From assembly GCF_021173675.1 (NCBI RefSeq), contig NZ_JAIHON010000012.1:248001-312000 (forward strand): a stretch of DNA of 64,000 nt. Direction: 5' to 3'. Below, one piece after another: positions 27,807-36,089 of this stretch (position 1 is its first letter; every line of letters starts with the position of its first letter). The stretch is from Streptomyces lincolnensis. Its GTDB lineage: Bacteria > Actinomycetota > Actinomycetes > Streptomycetales > Streptomycetaceae. Made by a program: the position numbers and the translations under genes. The notes below the pieces were generated by a model. The model made no database searches, was not told the origin of the DNA, and was given only the letters and a program-made list of their open reading frames with translations.

Positions 27807-28712
27807 TCAGGCAAAAGCGGGAACCCACTCCGGCAAGGCCTCCACCTGCGCGATCCATCCGGCCGGTGGTGTCCCCACCTTCCCGGCGGCGAGCACTCCG
27901 CCCACGATGGCGCACGTCGTGTCCACGTCGCCGCCGACCTGCGCGGTCGTCCAGAACGCCTGCTCGTAATCGTTCAGGGAGCGCGCCGCCGACCAGAGCG
28001 CGAAGGGCACGGTGTCATGGGCCGTCGTGCGGCGTCCGCACCCCAGTACCGCGGCGACCGTGGCCGCGTCGGCGTAGTCGAGCATGTCCCGGGCCCGTCG
28101 AAGCCCCGCGCCGACGGCACTCTTCGGGATCAGCGCGATGACGCCGTCGAGGAGCTCCTCGGCGCTCGGTGGGCCGTCGGGTGCGCCGACCATCGCGGCG
28201 GCCGCGGCGACGGCCATGGCGCCGACCACGGCCTCGCGGTGCTGATGCGTGGGGTACGCCGAGATCTCCGCCTGGTGGGTCGCCTGCTCCGGATCGTCCG
28301 CGTACCAAGCGCCCAGGGGTGCGATCCGCATCGCGGCGCCGTTGCCCCACGACCCCTGCCCGTTGAAGAGCCCGGCGGCGAGCTCGCGCCAGTCCCCGCC
28401 CTCCCGGACGAGCCGGAGCAGGCGGTTGACCGCGGGACCGTAGCCACGGTCGAAGTCATGGTGATCGGCGAACGAGCGAGCCAGGGCGTCCTGGTCGATC
28501 CGGTGGTGGGCGGCCAGCACGGCGACCACGGAGCAGGCCATTTCCGTGTCGTCGGTCCACTGCCAGGGGCCGGACGGCAGCTCGCGCCGCTTGAGCAGCG
28601 GGTAGTTCACCGGCACGAAGTACTGGGATCCCAGCGCATCCCCCAGCGCCAGCCCGCGCAGGCTGGCCAGGGCGCGGTCCAGCCGTCCGCCGGGAGAGAA
28701 GTCACTGGTCAT
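27807..28712 (-). CDS. ADP-ribosylglycohydrolase family protein
   Basis: A 301-residue protein of the DraG/ARH fold, which removes ADP-ribose from proteins or other acceptors using a dinuclear Mg site. Metal-ligand motifs are in place: GLALGDALGS near 20-28, WTDDTEMA near 52-59, and GGDVDTTCAIVGG near 263-275. GNGAAMRIAPLG near 123-134 is the conserved central motif. Downstream of a histidine phosphatase gene on the same strand with 12 bases between them, so the two form an operon. The cellular target cannot be deduced. Confidence 0.92.
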   Translation of the reverse strand: MTSDFSPGGRLDRALASLRGLALGDALGSQYFVPVNYPLLKRRELPSGPWQWTDDTEMACSVVAVLAAHHRIDQDALARSFADHHDFDRGYGPAVNRLLRLVREGGDWRELAAGLFNGQGSWGNGAAMRIAPLGAWYADDPEQATHQAEISAYPTHQHREAVVGAMAVAAAAAMVGAPDGPPSAEELLDGVIALIPKSAVGAGLRRARDMLDYADAATVAAVLGCGRRTTAHDTVPFALWSAARSLNDYEQAFWTTAQVGGDVDTTCAIVGGVLAAGKVGTPPAGWIAQVEALPEWVPAFA

Positions 28713-28724
28713 CGCCCTGCCACT

Positions 28725-29384
28725 CTATCCGGTGATCCCGTACGGCTCCGGATCCCGCCAGCGCTCGAAGGGCCGGTCCAGCGCGTACCTGCCGTCGTCC
28801 CCCAGAACGAGCATGCGCATCTCCGCGTTCCCCGGATTCGCGAGCGACTCGAACTCCGCGACGGTCCAGTGGAACCAGCGCATGCAGAACAGCCGCATCG
28901 CCAGTCCGTGGGTGACCAGGAGAACGTTCGGCGGGTGGTCAGGGGCCTCGAAACTGCGGAAGAGGCTTTCCAGGAAGCCGCCGACGCGGTCGTAGACGTC
29001 GGCACCGGACTCACCCTGGGCGAAGCGATAGAAGAAGTGCCCGTAGGCGTCCCGGTAAGCCTTCTGGAGGCGGACGTCGTCACGGTCCTGCCAGTTTCCC
29101 CAGTCCTGCTCGCGCAGCCGGGGTTCCTCTCGCACCCGTATGAGCTCGGGATCCAGGTGGAAGGCCCGCAGGGTCTCGTGCGTACGCCGGTAGGGAGAGA
29201 CGTACACGCTGACGCGCTCCCGGCCGAACACCTCGCGCAGCCGTTTTCCGCTCTCCTCCGCCTGCTGCCAACCCCGGTCCGTCAAAGCCAGGGCATGGTC
29301 GGGTTCACGCTCGTAGACGGTGTCATCAACATTGCCCGTTGATTCCCCGTGTCGGACAAGGACGATGCGCCGTGGTCGTGCCAT
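28725..29384 (-). CDS. Histidine phosphatase (phosphoglycerate mutase-like)
   Basis: A 219-residue protein. The phospho-acceptor His is in IVLVRHGEST at residue 12; the second catalytic His is in LLVTHGLAMR near 157; conserved Arg in VYVSPYRRTHET near 65. The REQDWGNWQD segment near 90 is common in actinobacterial branch members that are phosphatases rather than glycolytic mutases. It lies 12 bases upstream of the ADP-ribosylglycohydrolase gene, suggesting a shared operon and possibly a linked substrate. Substrate unknown. Confidence 0.9.
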   Translation of the reverse strand: MARPRRIVLVRHGESTGNVDDTVYEREPDHALALTDRGWQQAEESGKRLREVFGRERVSVYVSPYRRTHETLRAFHLDPELIRVREEPRLREQDWGNWQDRDDVRLQKAYRDAYGHFFYRFAQGESGADVYDRVGGFLESLFRSFEAPDHPPNVLLVTHGLAMRLFCMRWFHWTVAEFESLANPGNAEMRMLVLGDDGRYALDRPFERWRDPEPYGITG

Positions 29385-29503
29385 GCCAAAACCCTAGATC
29401 GGGTGAGGCCTGATCGAGCACTCGTAGGGGCCCCATACGGCGTAGGTCACATACTTTTCGGCCCAGAGGCCACCATAGGAGGCGCTCGTAGCGAGTCCGG
29501 AAG

Positions 29504-30109
29504 TCAAACCGTCCAGCTTGGTTCGAGCTGGACGATGTCACCGGTGAGGGAGGCGACGTCCGCCTCGAGCTGGGCGCGCAGAGCGAGGCGCTCCACGCGT
29601 TCGGTGCGGTATTTTCCGTGTTCGGCGGCCGACAGCCACATCGACAGCACCAGGAATTCGTTGCCCGGCGCCTCGCCGAACAAGCCGCGGACCATGCCCG
29701 GCGAACCGGCCATCGCCGGGTTCCAGACCTTCTCCTGCATCAGCATGAAGTGCTCGGCACGCTCCTCGTGGACGCGGCAGTGGGCGACACGTACCAGGTC
29801 GGCGTCCGTGAAGCGCGGCTCGAAGCCGGTCTTCACGTCGAAGCGGTAGTCGAACAGCTTGGCCTCGATGTCCTTGAAGGTGCCCGACTGGGCAGCAGCC
29901 AGCCGGTCGTGGGACCGCGCCATGAAGGAGTCGTAGAAGGCACGGCTCTCCCAGAACGCGAAAATGTGCGCCACCCCCTGGCGCCCCCTGCTCCAGCCAC
30001 CGCCCTGTCCCCGAAACCCCGGCTCTCCCAGAAGCCCCGCCCATTTTCGCTGCCCCCGCTCGAAACCGCGGCGGTCCACCACGGTGCAGCGAATCCACTT
30101 GACCAGCAC
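29504..30109 (-). CDS. YdbC/DUF4937-like protein
   Basis: Encodes 201 residues from GTG 30109 (LVKWIRCTV follows); upstream codons in the same frame read as low-complexity and are unlikely to be coding. It contains two ferredoxin-like repeats: residues 1-90 (GFERGQRKWAGLLGEPGFRGQGGG, HIFAFWESRAFYDSFM) and 95-190 (VAHCRVHEERAEHFMLMQEKVWNPAM, FLVLSMWLSAAEHGKY). This is the layout of YdbC/DUF4937 proteins related to the dimeric alpha-beta barrel (monooxygenase-like) fold. No catalytic role is established. Divergent from the TerD gene. Confidence 0.78.
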   Translation of the reverse strand: MLVKWIRCTVVDRRGFERGQRKWAGLLGEPGFRGQGGGWSRGRQGVAHIFAFWESRAFYDSFMARSHDRLAAAQSGTFKDIEAKLFDYRFDVKTGFEPRFTDADLVRVAHCRVHEERAEHFMLMQEKVWNPAMAGSPGMVRGLFGEAPGNEFLVLSMWLSAAEHGKYRTERVERLALRAQLEADVASLTGDIVQLEPSWTV

Positions 30110-30260
30110 CGCGCCATGGTAAGGCCACGGAGCGTGGCGTCGGTCACGCTCGCACCGAGAGCTCTTCCACGAACTCCCGCGCGCGCGTGGCAGGATGGGC
30201 AACCGGCTCCGCCTGCCCGGCAGTTCGGGCCGGCTACTCAGGGGAAAGGGAAGTCTTCTG

Positions 30261-30791
30261 GTGAACGGCCTCAGCAAGGGGATCCGCAAGGTCGAGGTGG
30301 CCCTGAAGTGGGACCCGAGTCCCGCGGGGCAGCCGGCGACCGATCTGGACGTGGTGGCCGCGACCTACCTGGCGAGCGATCCCCACGGGGATCCGGCCTA
30401 TGTGGTGCACTTCGACAGCCGCTCCCCCGACGGCACCATCTACCTCAATCGGGACAGCAAAGACGGCAAGGGCTTCGGCTGGGACGAGGTTCTCACGGTC
30501 GAGCTCGAGCGGCTCGATCCCCGCTACGCGCGCGTGGTGGTCGGCGTCGTCATCCAGCAGCGCCCCGGCGAGCGCACCTTCGTCAGCGTGGGCAACCCCT
30601 CGCTCCGCATCCGCGAGGGCTACACCGACCTCGCCGAGGACGACTTCGGTGGCGTGCTCGGGGCCACGGCGGCGACCGTAGCCGAGTTCGTACGCGACGG
30701 CAGCACCTGGGAGTTCCACCCCGGCGTCCAGGGCTTCGAGGACGATCCGGCGACCTTCACGGCGACAATGGGCCGGACACGCCGGGCCTGA
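30261..30791 (+). CDS. TerD-family protein
   Basis: Encodes 176 residues from GTG 30261, with GGGAAG about 8 bases upstream. The TerD domain fills the protein: VEVALKWDPS near 10, the Ca-binding type TDLDVVAATYL near 27, VHFDSRSPDGTIYLN, FGWDEVLTVELERLD, and FVSVGNPSLRI. TerD proteins bind calcium and are linked to tellurite resistance and stress signalling. Here a single copy stands alone, not within a ter operon. Convergent with nrdJ. Confidence 0.9.
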   Translation: MNGLSKGIRKVEVALKWDPSPAGQPATDLDVVAATYLASDPHGDPAYVVHFDSRSPDGTIYLNRDSKDGKGFGWDEVLTVELERLDPRYARVVVGVVIQQRPGERTFVSVGNPSLRIREGYTDLAEDDFGGVLGATAATVAEFVRDGSTWEFHPGVQGFEDDPATFTATMGRTRRA

Positions 30792-30940
30792 GGCCCAGGC
30801 TGCCGGCGACGGCTTGGAAACCCGCACCCCATCGCATACGGCAACATCACCCACCTCCACGAGGAAGAGGGACGCCGACACATGGTCGGCGCCCCTCTTC
30901 AGGCACTACCCGTCAGTCGGGGACAGGGCCCCGTCCTGTC

Positions 30941-33835
30941 TCAGCTGCAACCGCTGGTCGAGCCGCAGCCCTCGCAGATGTAGCAGGAACCGGCCCGCTG
31001 CATCTTCGTACCGCAGGAGAAGCACAGCGGGGCGTCGGCCTGGATGCCCAGCTGCATCTCCACCAGCTCGGCGCTGGTGTGAGCCTGCTGCGGGGCGGGC
31101 TTGGCCGCCTCGACCTCGGCCTTCGGCGTGGCGACGGCCTTCAGTTCCTGGGCACGCGGCGCCGACTGAGCCAGGCCCTCGACGTCGACCTCGTCCTCGG
31201 TCGGCTCGTAGGAGCCGGTCTCCAGATGACGCTGACGCTCCTCGGCGGAGTGGATGCCGAGCGCGGAACGCGTCTCGAAGGGCAGGAAGTCCAGCGCCAG
31301 GCGGCGGAAGATGTAGTCGACGATCGACTGGGCCATCCGCACGTCCGGGTCGTCCGTCATACCGGCCGGCTCGAAGCGCATGTTGGTGAACTTCGAGACG
31401 TACGTCTCCAGCGGGACGCCGTACTGGAGACCCACCGAGACGGCGATGGAGAAGGCGTCCATCATGCCCGCGAGGGTGGATCCCTGCTTGGACATCTTCA
31501 GGAAGACCTCGCCGAGACCGTCGTCCGGGTAGGAGTTGGCGGTCATGTAGCCCTCGGCGCCACCGACGGTGAAGGACGTGGTGATCCCGGGACGGCCCTT
31601 CGGGAGACGCTTGCGGACCGGGCGGTACTCGATGACCTTCTCGACCGTCTCGCGGATGGTCGCCTCGGCCTTCTCCGTGACCTCGGCCTTCTCCTTCTCC
31701 TTGGTCTTGGCGGAGAGAGGCTGGCCGACCTTGCAGTTGTCGCGGTAGATGGCGAGCGCCTTGACGCCCATCTTCCAGGCCTCGAAGTAGACCTCTTCGA
31801 CGTCCTCCACGGTCGCCGACTCCGGCAGGTTGACCGTCTTGGAGAGCGCGCCGGAGATCCACGGCTGGATCGCGGCCATCATGCGGACGTGGCCCATGGC
31901 GGAGATCGAGCGCTCGCCCATGGCGCAGTCGAACACCTCGTAGTGCTCGTGCTTGAGGCCGGGGGCGTCGATCACATTGCCGTTCTCGGCGATGTGGGCG
32001 ACGATCGCCTCGATCTGCTCCTCCTGGTAGCCCAGGCGGCGCAGGGCCTGCGGGACGGTGCCGTTGACGATCTGCATCGAACCGCCGCCGACCAGCTTCT
32101 TGAACTTGACCAGCGCGAGGTCGGGCTCAAGACCGGTGGTGTCGCAGGACATCGCCAGACCGATGGTGCCGGTCGGGGCGATGACGGACGCCTGGGAGTT
32201 ACGGAAACCGTTCTTCTCACCGAGGCGCAGCACGTCCTGCCAGGCCTCCGTGGCGGCGGCCCAGACCGGCGTGTCCAGGTCGTCCACGCGGACAGCCACG
32301 CTGTTGGCGTCGGAGTGCTGCTTCATGACACGCAGGTGCGGCTGGGCGTTGCGAGCGTAGCCGTCGTACGCGCCGACGACCGCGGCGAGTTCGGCGGACC
32401 GCTTGTAGGACGTGCCGGTCATCAGGGAGGTGATGGCGCCGGCAAGGGCGCGGCCGCCGTCGGAGTCGTAGGCGTGACCGGTCGCCATCAGCAGGGCGCC
32501 GAGGTTGGCGTAGCCGATGCCGAGCTGGCGGAACGCGCGCGTGTTCTCGCCGATCTTCTGGGTCGGGAAGTCCGCGAAGCAGATGGAGATGTCCATCGCG
32601 GTGATGACGAGTTCGACGACCTTCGCGAAGCGCTCGACCTCGAAGGACTGGTTGCCCTTGCCGTCGTCCTTCAGGAACTTCATCAGGTTCAGCGAGGCGA
32701 GGTTGCAGGACGTGTTGTCCAGGTGCATGTACTCGCTGCAGGGGTTCGAGCCGTTGATACGGCCGGACTCCGGGCAGGTGTGCCAGTGGTTGATGGTGTC
32801 GTCGTACTGAATGCCCGGGTCGGCGCAGGCCCAGGCGGCCTCCGCCATCTTGCGGAACAGGGTCTTGGCGTCGACCTCTTCGATGACCTCACCGGTCATG
32901 CGGGACGTCAGGCCGAACTTGCCGCCGTTCTCGACGGCCTTCATGAACGTGTCGTTCACGCGGACCGAGTTGTTGGCGTTCTGGTACTGGACGGACGTGA
33001 TGTCGTCGCCGCCCAGGTCCATGTCGAAGCCCGCGTCGCGCAGGGCGCGGATCTTCTCCTCTTCCTTCACCTTGGTCTCGATGAAGTCCTCGATGTCGGG
33101 GTGGTCGACGTCGAGGATGACCATCTTGGCGGCACGGCGGGTGGCGCCGCCCGACTTGATCGTTCCTGCCGAGGCGTCGGCACCGCGCATGAAGGAGACC
33201 GGACCGGAGGCGTTGCCGCCCGAGGACAGCAGTTCCTTGGAGGAGCGGATGCGGGAGAGGTTCAGGCCGGCTCCGGAGCCGCCCTTGAAGATCATGCCCT
33301 CTTCCTTGTACCAGTCGAGGATCGACTCCATGGAGTCGTCGACGGACAGGATGAAGCAGGCCGAGACCTGCTGCGGCTGGGGCGTGCCGACGTTGAACCA
33401 CACAGGGCTGTTGAAGCTGAAGATCTGGTGCAGGAGGGCGTACGCCAGCTCGTGCTCGAAGATCTCGGCATCGGCGGGCGAGGCGAAGTACTTGTAGTCC
33501 TCGCCGGCCTTCCGATACGTCTTCACGATGCGGTCGATGAGCTGCTTGAGGCTCACCTCGCGCTGCGGGGTGCCGACGGCACCGCGGAAGTACTTGCTGG
33601 TGACGATGTTGACCGCGTTCACCGACCAGAAGTCGGGGAACTCGACGCCGCGCTGCTCGAAGTTGACCGAGCCGTCGCGCCAGTTGGTCATGACGACGTC
33701 ACGGCGCTCCCAGGCCACCTCGTCGTACGGGTGCACTCCGGGGGTGGTGTGGATGCGCTCGATGCGCAGCCCCTTGGCCGTCTTGGTGCCCTTGGCGCGG
33801 GAACTCCGTGCCGGACCACTCGCCGTCTCTGTCAT
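30941..33835 (-). CDS. nrdJ: Vitamin B12-dependent (class II) ribonucleoside-diphosphate reductase
   Basis: A 964-residue enzyme that reduces ribonucleotides to deoxyribonucleotides with adenosylcobalamin, independent of oxygen. Active-site landmarks are QVSACFILSVDDSMESILD near 157 (first redox Cys), NPCSEYMHLDNTSCNLASLNL near 365-385 (thiyl Cys and Glu in NPCSE), and GTIGLAMSCDTTGLEPD. The C-terminal part (about 935-964) has a Cys-rich tail with CGTKMQ, CYICEGCGS and a final Cys pair region for zinc and for re-reduction of the active site. The gene lies 166 bases downstream of nrdR on the same strand, forming the nrdRJ operon. Confidence 0.97.
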   Translation of the reverse strand: MTETASGPARSSRAKGTKTAKGLRIERIHTTPGVHPYDEVAWERRDVVMTNWRDGSVNFEQRGVEFPDFWSVNAVNIVTSKYFRGAVGTPQREVSLKQLIDRIVKTYRKAGEDYKYFASPADAEIFEHELAYALLHQIFSFNSPVWFNVGTPQPQQVSACFILSVDDSMESILDWYKEEGMIFKGGSGAGLNLSRIRSSKELLSSGGNASGPVSFMRGADASAGTIKSGGATRRAAKMVILDVDHPDIEDFIETKVKEEEKIRALRDAGFDMDLGGDDITSVQYQNANNSVRVNDTFMKAVENGGKFGLTSRMTGEVIEEVDAKTLFRKMAEAAWACADPGIQYDDTINHWHTCPESGRINGSNPCSEYMHLDNTSCNLASLNLMKFLKDDGKGNQSFEVERFAKVVELVITAMDISICFADFPTQKIGENTRAFRQLGIGYANLGALLMATGHAYDSDGGRALAGAITSLMTGTSYKRSAELAAVVGAYDGYARNAQPHLRVMKQHSDANSVAVRVDDLDTPVWAAATEAWQDVLRLGEKNGFRNSQASVIAPTGTIGLAMSCDTTGLEPDLALVKFKKLVGGGSMQIVNGTVPQALRRLGYQEEQIEAIVAHIAENGNVIDAPGLKHEHYEVFDCAMGERSISAMGHVRMMAAIQPWISGALSKTVNLPESATVEDVEEVYFEAWKMGVKALAIYRDNCKVGQPLSAKTKEKEKAEVTEKAEATIRETVEKVIEYRPVRKRLPKGRPGITTSFTVGGAEGYMTANSYPDDGLGEVFLKMSKQGSTLAGMMDAFSIAVSVGLQYGVPLETYVSKFTNMRFEPAGMTDDPDVRMAQSIVDYIFRRLALDFLPFETRSALGIHSAEERQRHLETGSYEPTEDEVDVEGLAQSAPRAQELKAVATPKAEVEAAKPAPQQAHTSAELVEMQLGIQADAPLCFSCGTKMQRAGSCYICEGCGSTSGCS

Positions 33836-34001
33836 GCCGCCTCCCTGTACGGGCTAAAACGCCCTGAAGTGCCCCGATGTTCCCGTGGCACGGTGTTCTG
33901 TCTGGTGTTGCGGGCATCCCACGTGCTCCCGCCCGCAACAGGTCTTGGTTCGCCGCCGTCCGGCCGGGCCCGGGGCCTGAAACCCCGGTCCGGCGCGCCG
34001 G

Positions 34002-34580
34002 TCAGTCGGCGGCGCGCGCGGGCTCGGGGACCTGCGCGGTCCCTCCGGGCCCGCCGTCGTCTTCCTGGCTTCCCGCGACAGCGCCTTGGCCGTCGGCAGC
34101 GCCCTCGCGGACGTCGTCGTCCGCGTCGGGGGGTCCCGTCTCTTCCCTCAGTTCCGCGATCGCGGCCTCGAAGTCCTCGAGCGAATCGAACGCCCGATAG
34201 ACGGAGGCGAATCGCAGATAGGCGACGAGATCGAGTTCCTGCAACGGGCCGAGTATGGCCAGCCCCACGTCGTGGGTGGTCAGCTCGGCACTCCCGGTGG
34301 CCCGCACCGCCTCCTCGACCCGTTGGCCGAGCTGGGCGAGCGCGTCCTCGGTGACAGGTCGTCCCTGGCATGCCTTGCGCACACCGTTGATGACCTTGGT
34401 ACGGCTGAAAGGCTCGGTGACTCCGGACCGCTTCACCACCATCAGCGAGCACGTCTCCACGGTCGTGAAACGACGGGAGCAGTCCGGACACTGGCGGCGC
34501 CTGCGGATCGACGTGCCGTCATCGGTCGTACGACTGTCGACGACACGGCTGTCGGGGTGCCTGCAGAAGGGGCAGTGCAT
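34002..34580 (-). CDS. nrdR: Transcriptional repressor NrdR
   Basis: Encodes 192 residues from ATG 34580 behind GGAGGGTTGG; an upstream TTG is in frame but unlikely. N-terminal zinc ribbon: MHCPFC (Cys3, Cys6) and CPDC (Cys31, Cys34). The ATP-cone domain (45-135) includes VVKRSGVTEPFSRTKVINGVRKAC. Unlike many NrdR proteins it has a ~45-residue acidic C-terminal tail (after 148). NrdR senses ATP/dATP and represses ribonucleotide reductase genes; two NrdR boxes lie upstream of this gene, so it autoregulates the nrdRJ operon. Confidence 0.97.
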   Translation of the reverse strand: MHCPFCRHPDSRVVDSRTTDDGTSIRRRRQCPDCSRRFTTVETCSLMVVKRSGVTEPFSRTKVINGVRKACQGRPVTEDALAQLGQRVEEAVRATGSAELTTHDVGLAILGPLQELDLVAYLRFASVYRAFDSLEDFEAAIAELREETGPPDADDDVREGAADGQGAVAGSQEDDGGPGGTAQVPEPARAAD

Positions 34581-34687
34581 GATTTCCAACCCTCCTCACA
34601 GCAGACTCAATAGCCTCAGGAGGCCACTCGGGCCCCACGAAGCAGCCCCAAGCATAGGCGATCGCCGGGGGCCTGAAGACCCGGGGG

Positions 34688-34733
34688 ACCACAACTTCTG
34701 GGCCACTACTGCAATCCAACCACTACATGTGGG
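34688..34733 (-). promoter_or_regulatory. Tandem NrdR boxes of the nrdRJ operon
   Basis: ACCACAACTTCTGGG (34688-34702) and ACCACTACATGTGGG (34719-34733) match each other at 12 of 15 positions and are offset by exactly 31 bases, i.e. three helical turns. Both fit the CwAtATaTwG core of the NrdR box with substitutions. They lie 108-153 bases upstream of nrdR. Confidence 0.8.
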
Positions 34734-35068
34734 GATTGGCTCATACATACACGCCGTACACGCGTGTCGCGCCGACATTGGCATGTGCCACCGCCCCGTA
34801 CGCAGCAGCGACACACGGGGTGCGCACCCGTATCGCCTCGACACATGCGGAGATACCGTGGGCACCGCAGGGAGGCCGCGTGGCGTTCCCGCAGAGATGG
34901 GGACCGATCCCCGGTCGACGGGCAGGCGGATGGCAGACTGGGTCAGCGCCCGCGAGGTCGCCACCTCGGCGGTGAAGAGTACAGCAATGAGCCCTTTTGT
35001 CTGCCAGGCGCCGCGTTAGCCATACACCCGGACACATGATCAAGTCAGGCGATTCGCGTTTTTTCACT

Positions 35069-35082
35069 CGAACGTGTGTTTG
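35069..35082. promoter_or_regulatory. SOS (LexA) box upstream of lexA
   Basis: CGAACGTGTGTTTG fits the actinobacterial/Gram-positive consensus CGAAC-N4-GTTYG exactly and lies 61 bases upstream of the lexA start. It shows that LexA represses its own gene. Confidence 0.88.
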
Positions 35083-35142
35083 GCGCAACCTTTCGAAAGC
35101 AACTACCGTTGTCCAGCAGGGAGACCATCGAGAGGGGCCGAC

Positions 35143-35922
35143 GTGACCACCACCGCAGACAGTGCCACCATCACTGCCCAGGACCGCTCCCAGGGCCGAC
35201 TTGAGCCGGTGCATGCGATGAACGAAGCCACGAATCCCGAGGGGCACAAGCGCTCCCTGCCTGGCCGACCTCCAGGCATCCGGGCCGACAGTTCCGGACT
35301 CACCGACCGGCAACGCCGAGTGATCGAGGTCATCAGGGACTCCGTGCAGCGGCGCGGCTACCCGCCGTCGATGCGGGAGATCGGCCAGGCCGTCGGCCTC
35401 TCCAGCACCTCGTCCGTGGCCCACCAGCTGATGGCACTGGAGCGCAAGGGCTTCCTGCGCCGTGATCCTCACCGCCCGCGCGCGTACGAAGTGCGCGGCT
35501 CCGACCAGGCATCGTCGGCCCAGCCCACGGACACCGCGGGCAAGCCCGCCGCGTCGTACGTCCCACTGGTCGGTCGTATCGCCGCCGGTGGTCCGATCCT
35601 CGCGGAGGAATCCGTCGAGGACGTCTTCCCCCTGCCCCGCCAGCTGGTCGGCGACGGCGAACTGTTCGTCCTCAAGGTCGTCGGCGACTCCATGATCGAG
35701 GCCGCCATCTGTGACGGCGACTGGGTCACCGTCCGCCGCCAGCCGGTCGCCGAGAACGGCGACATCGTGGCCGCGATGCTGGACGGCGAAGCCACCGTCA
35801 AGCGCTTCAAGCGCGAGGACGGCCACGTCTGGCTCCTCCCGCACAACTCGGCCTACGAGCCGATTCCCGGCGACGACGCGACCATCCTCGGCAAGGTGGT
35901 GGCGGTGCTGCGCCGCGTCTGA
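35143..35922 (+). CDS. lexA: SOS repressor LexA
   Basis: Encodes 259 residues from GTG 35143 (GAGAGGGG upstream). An ATG 25 codons later (AMNEATNP) would give 234 residues and is also possible. The winged helix (52-118) has TDRQRRVIEVIRDSV and SMREIGQAVGLSSTSSVAHQL. Autoproteolysis site Ala148-Gly149 is in RIAAGGP; catalytic Ser183 is in VVGDSM and Lys220 in ATVKRF. RecA filaments trigger cleavage, derepressing repair genes. The gene is divergent from nrdRJ and followed by two hairpins. Confidence 0.97.
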   Translation: MTTTADSATITAQDRSQGRLEPVHAMNEATNPEGHKRSLPGRPPGIRADSSGLTDRQRRVIEVIRDSVQRRGYPPSMREIGQAVGLSSTSSVAHQLMALERKGFLRRDPHRPRAYEVRGSDQASSAQPTDTAGKPAASYVPLVGRIAAGGPILAEESVEDVFPLPRQLVGDGELFVLKVVGDSMIEAAICDGDWVTVRRQPVAENGDIVAAMLDGEATVKRFKREDGHVWLLPHNSAYEPIPGDDATILGKVVAVLRRV

Positions 35923-35973
35923 CGGCTGCGGCGGGCAGACTCCCGAACACCCTGGGAGGCTCGCCCCCTGACC

Positions 35974-36007
35974 GGGCCCCGGAACCCCTGCGCCGGTTCC
36001 GGGGCCC
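35974..36007 (+). terminator. lexA terminator
   Basis: A perfect 13-bp stem (GGGCCCCGGAACC and complement) with an 8-base loop, 52 bases after the lexA stop. Confidence 0.85.
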
Positions 36008-36048
36008 TGTGATGTCCGGGGAAGGTCCGGCATCTTGCGCAGCAACGT

Positions 36049-36082
36049 GGGTTGGTCCGACCGCTGCCGGTCGGACCAACCC
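36049..36082. terminator. Bidirectional terminator between lexA and the DinG-type helicase
   Basis: A perfect 14-bp stem (GGGTTGGTCCGACC and complement) with a GCTGCC loop. It stands 8 bases past the helicase stop codon on the minus strand and behind lexA on the plus strand, so it can serve both convergent transcripts. Confidence 0.85.
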
Positions 36083-36089
36083 ATGCGTC

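Noticed and set aside
33836..34001. Cobalamin riboswitch upstream of nrdJ
   Set aside because: The 166-base gap to nrdR shows no B12-box (GCCACTG-like) or long leader, and a B12-dependent enzyme would not be expected to be repressed by B12.
29618..34354. 1,578-codon open frame on the plus strand
   Set aside because: It lies antisense to nrdJ and other genes and exists only because high-G+C genes leave the opposite frame open; no domain is recognisable and codon third positions are not G/C-biased.
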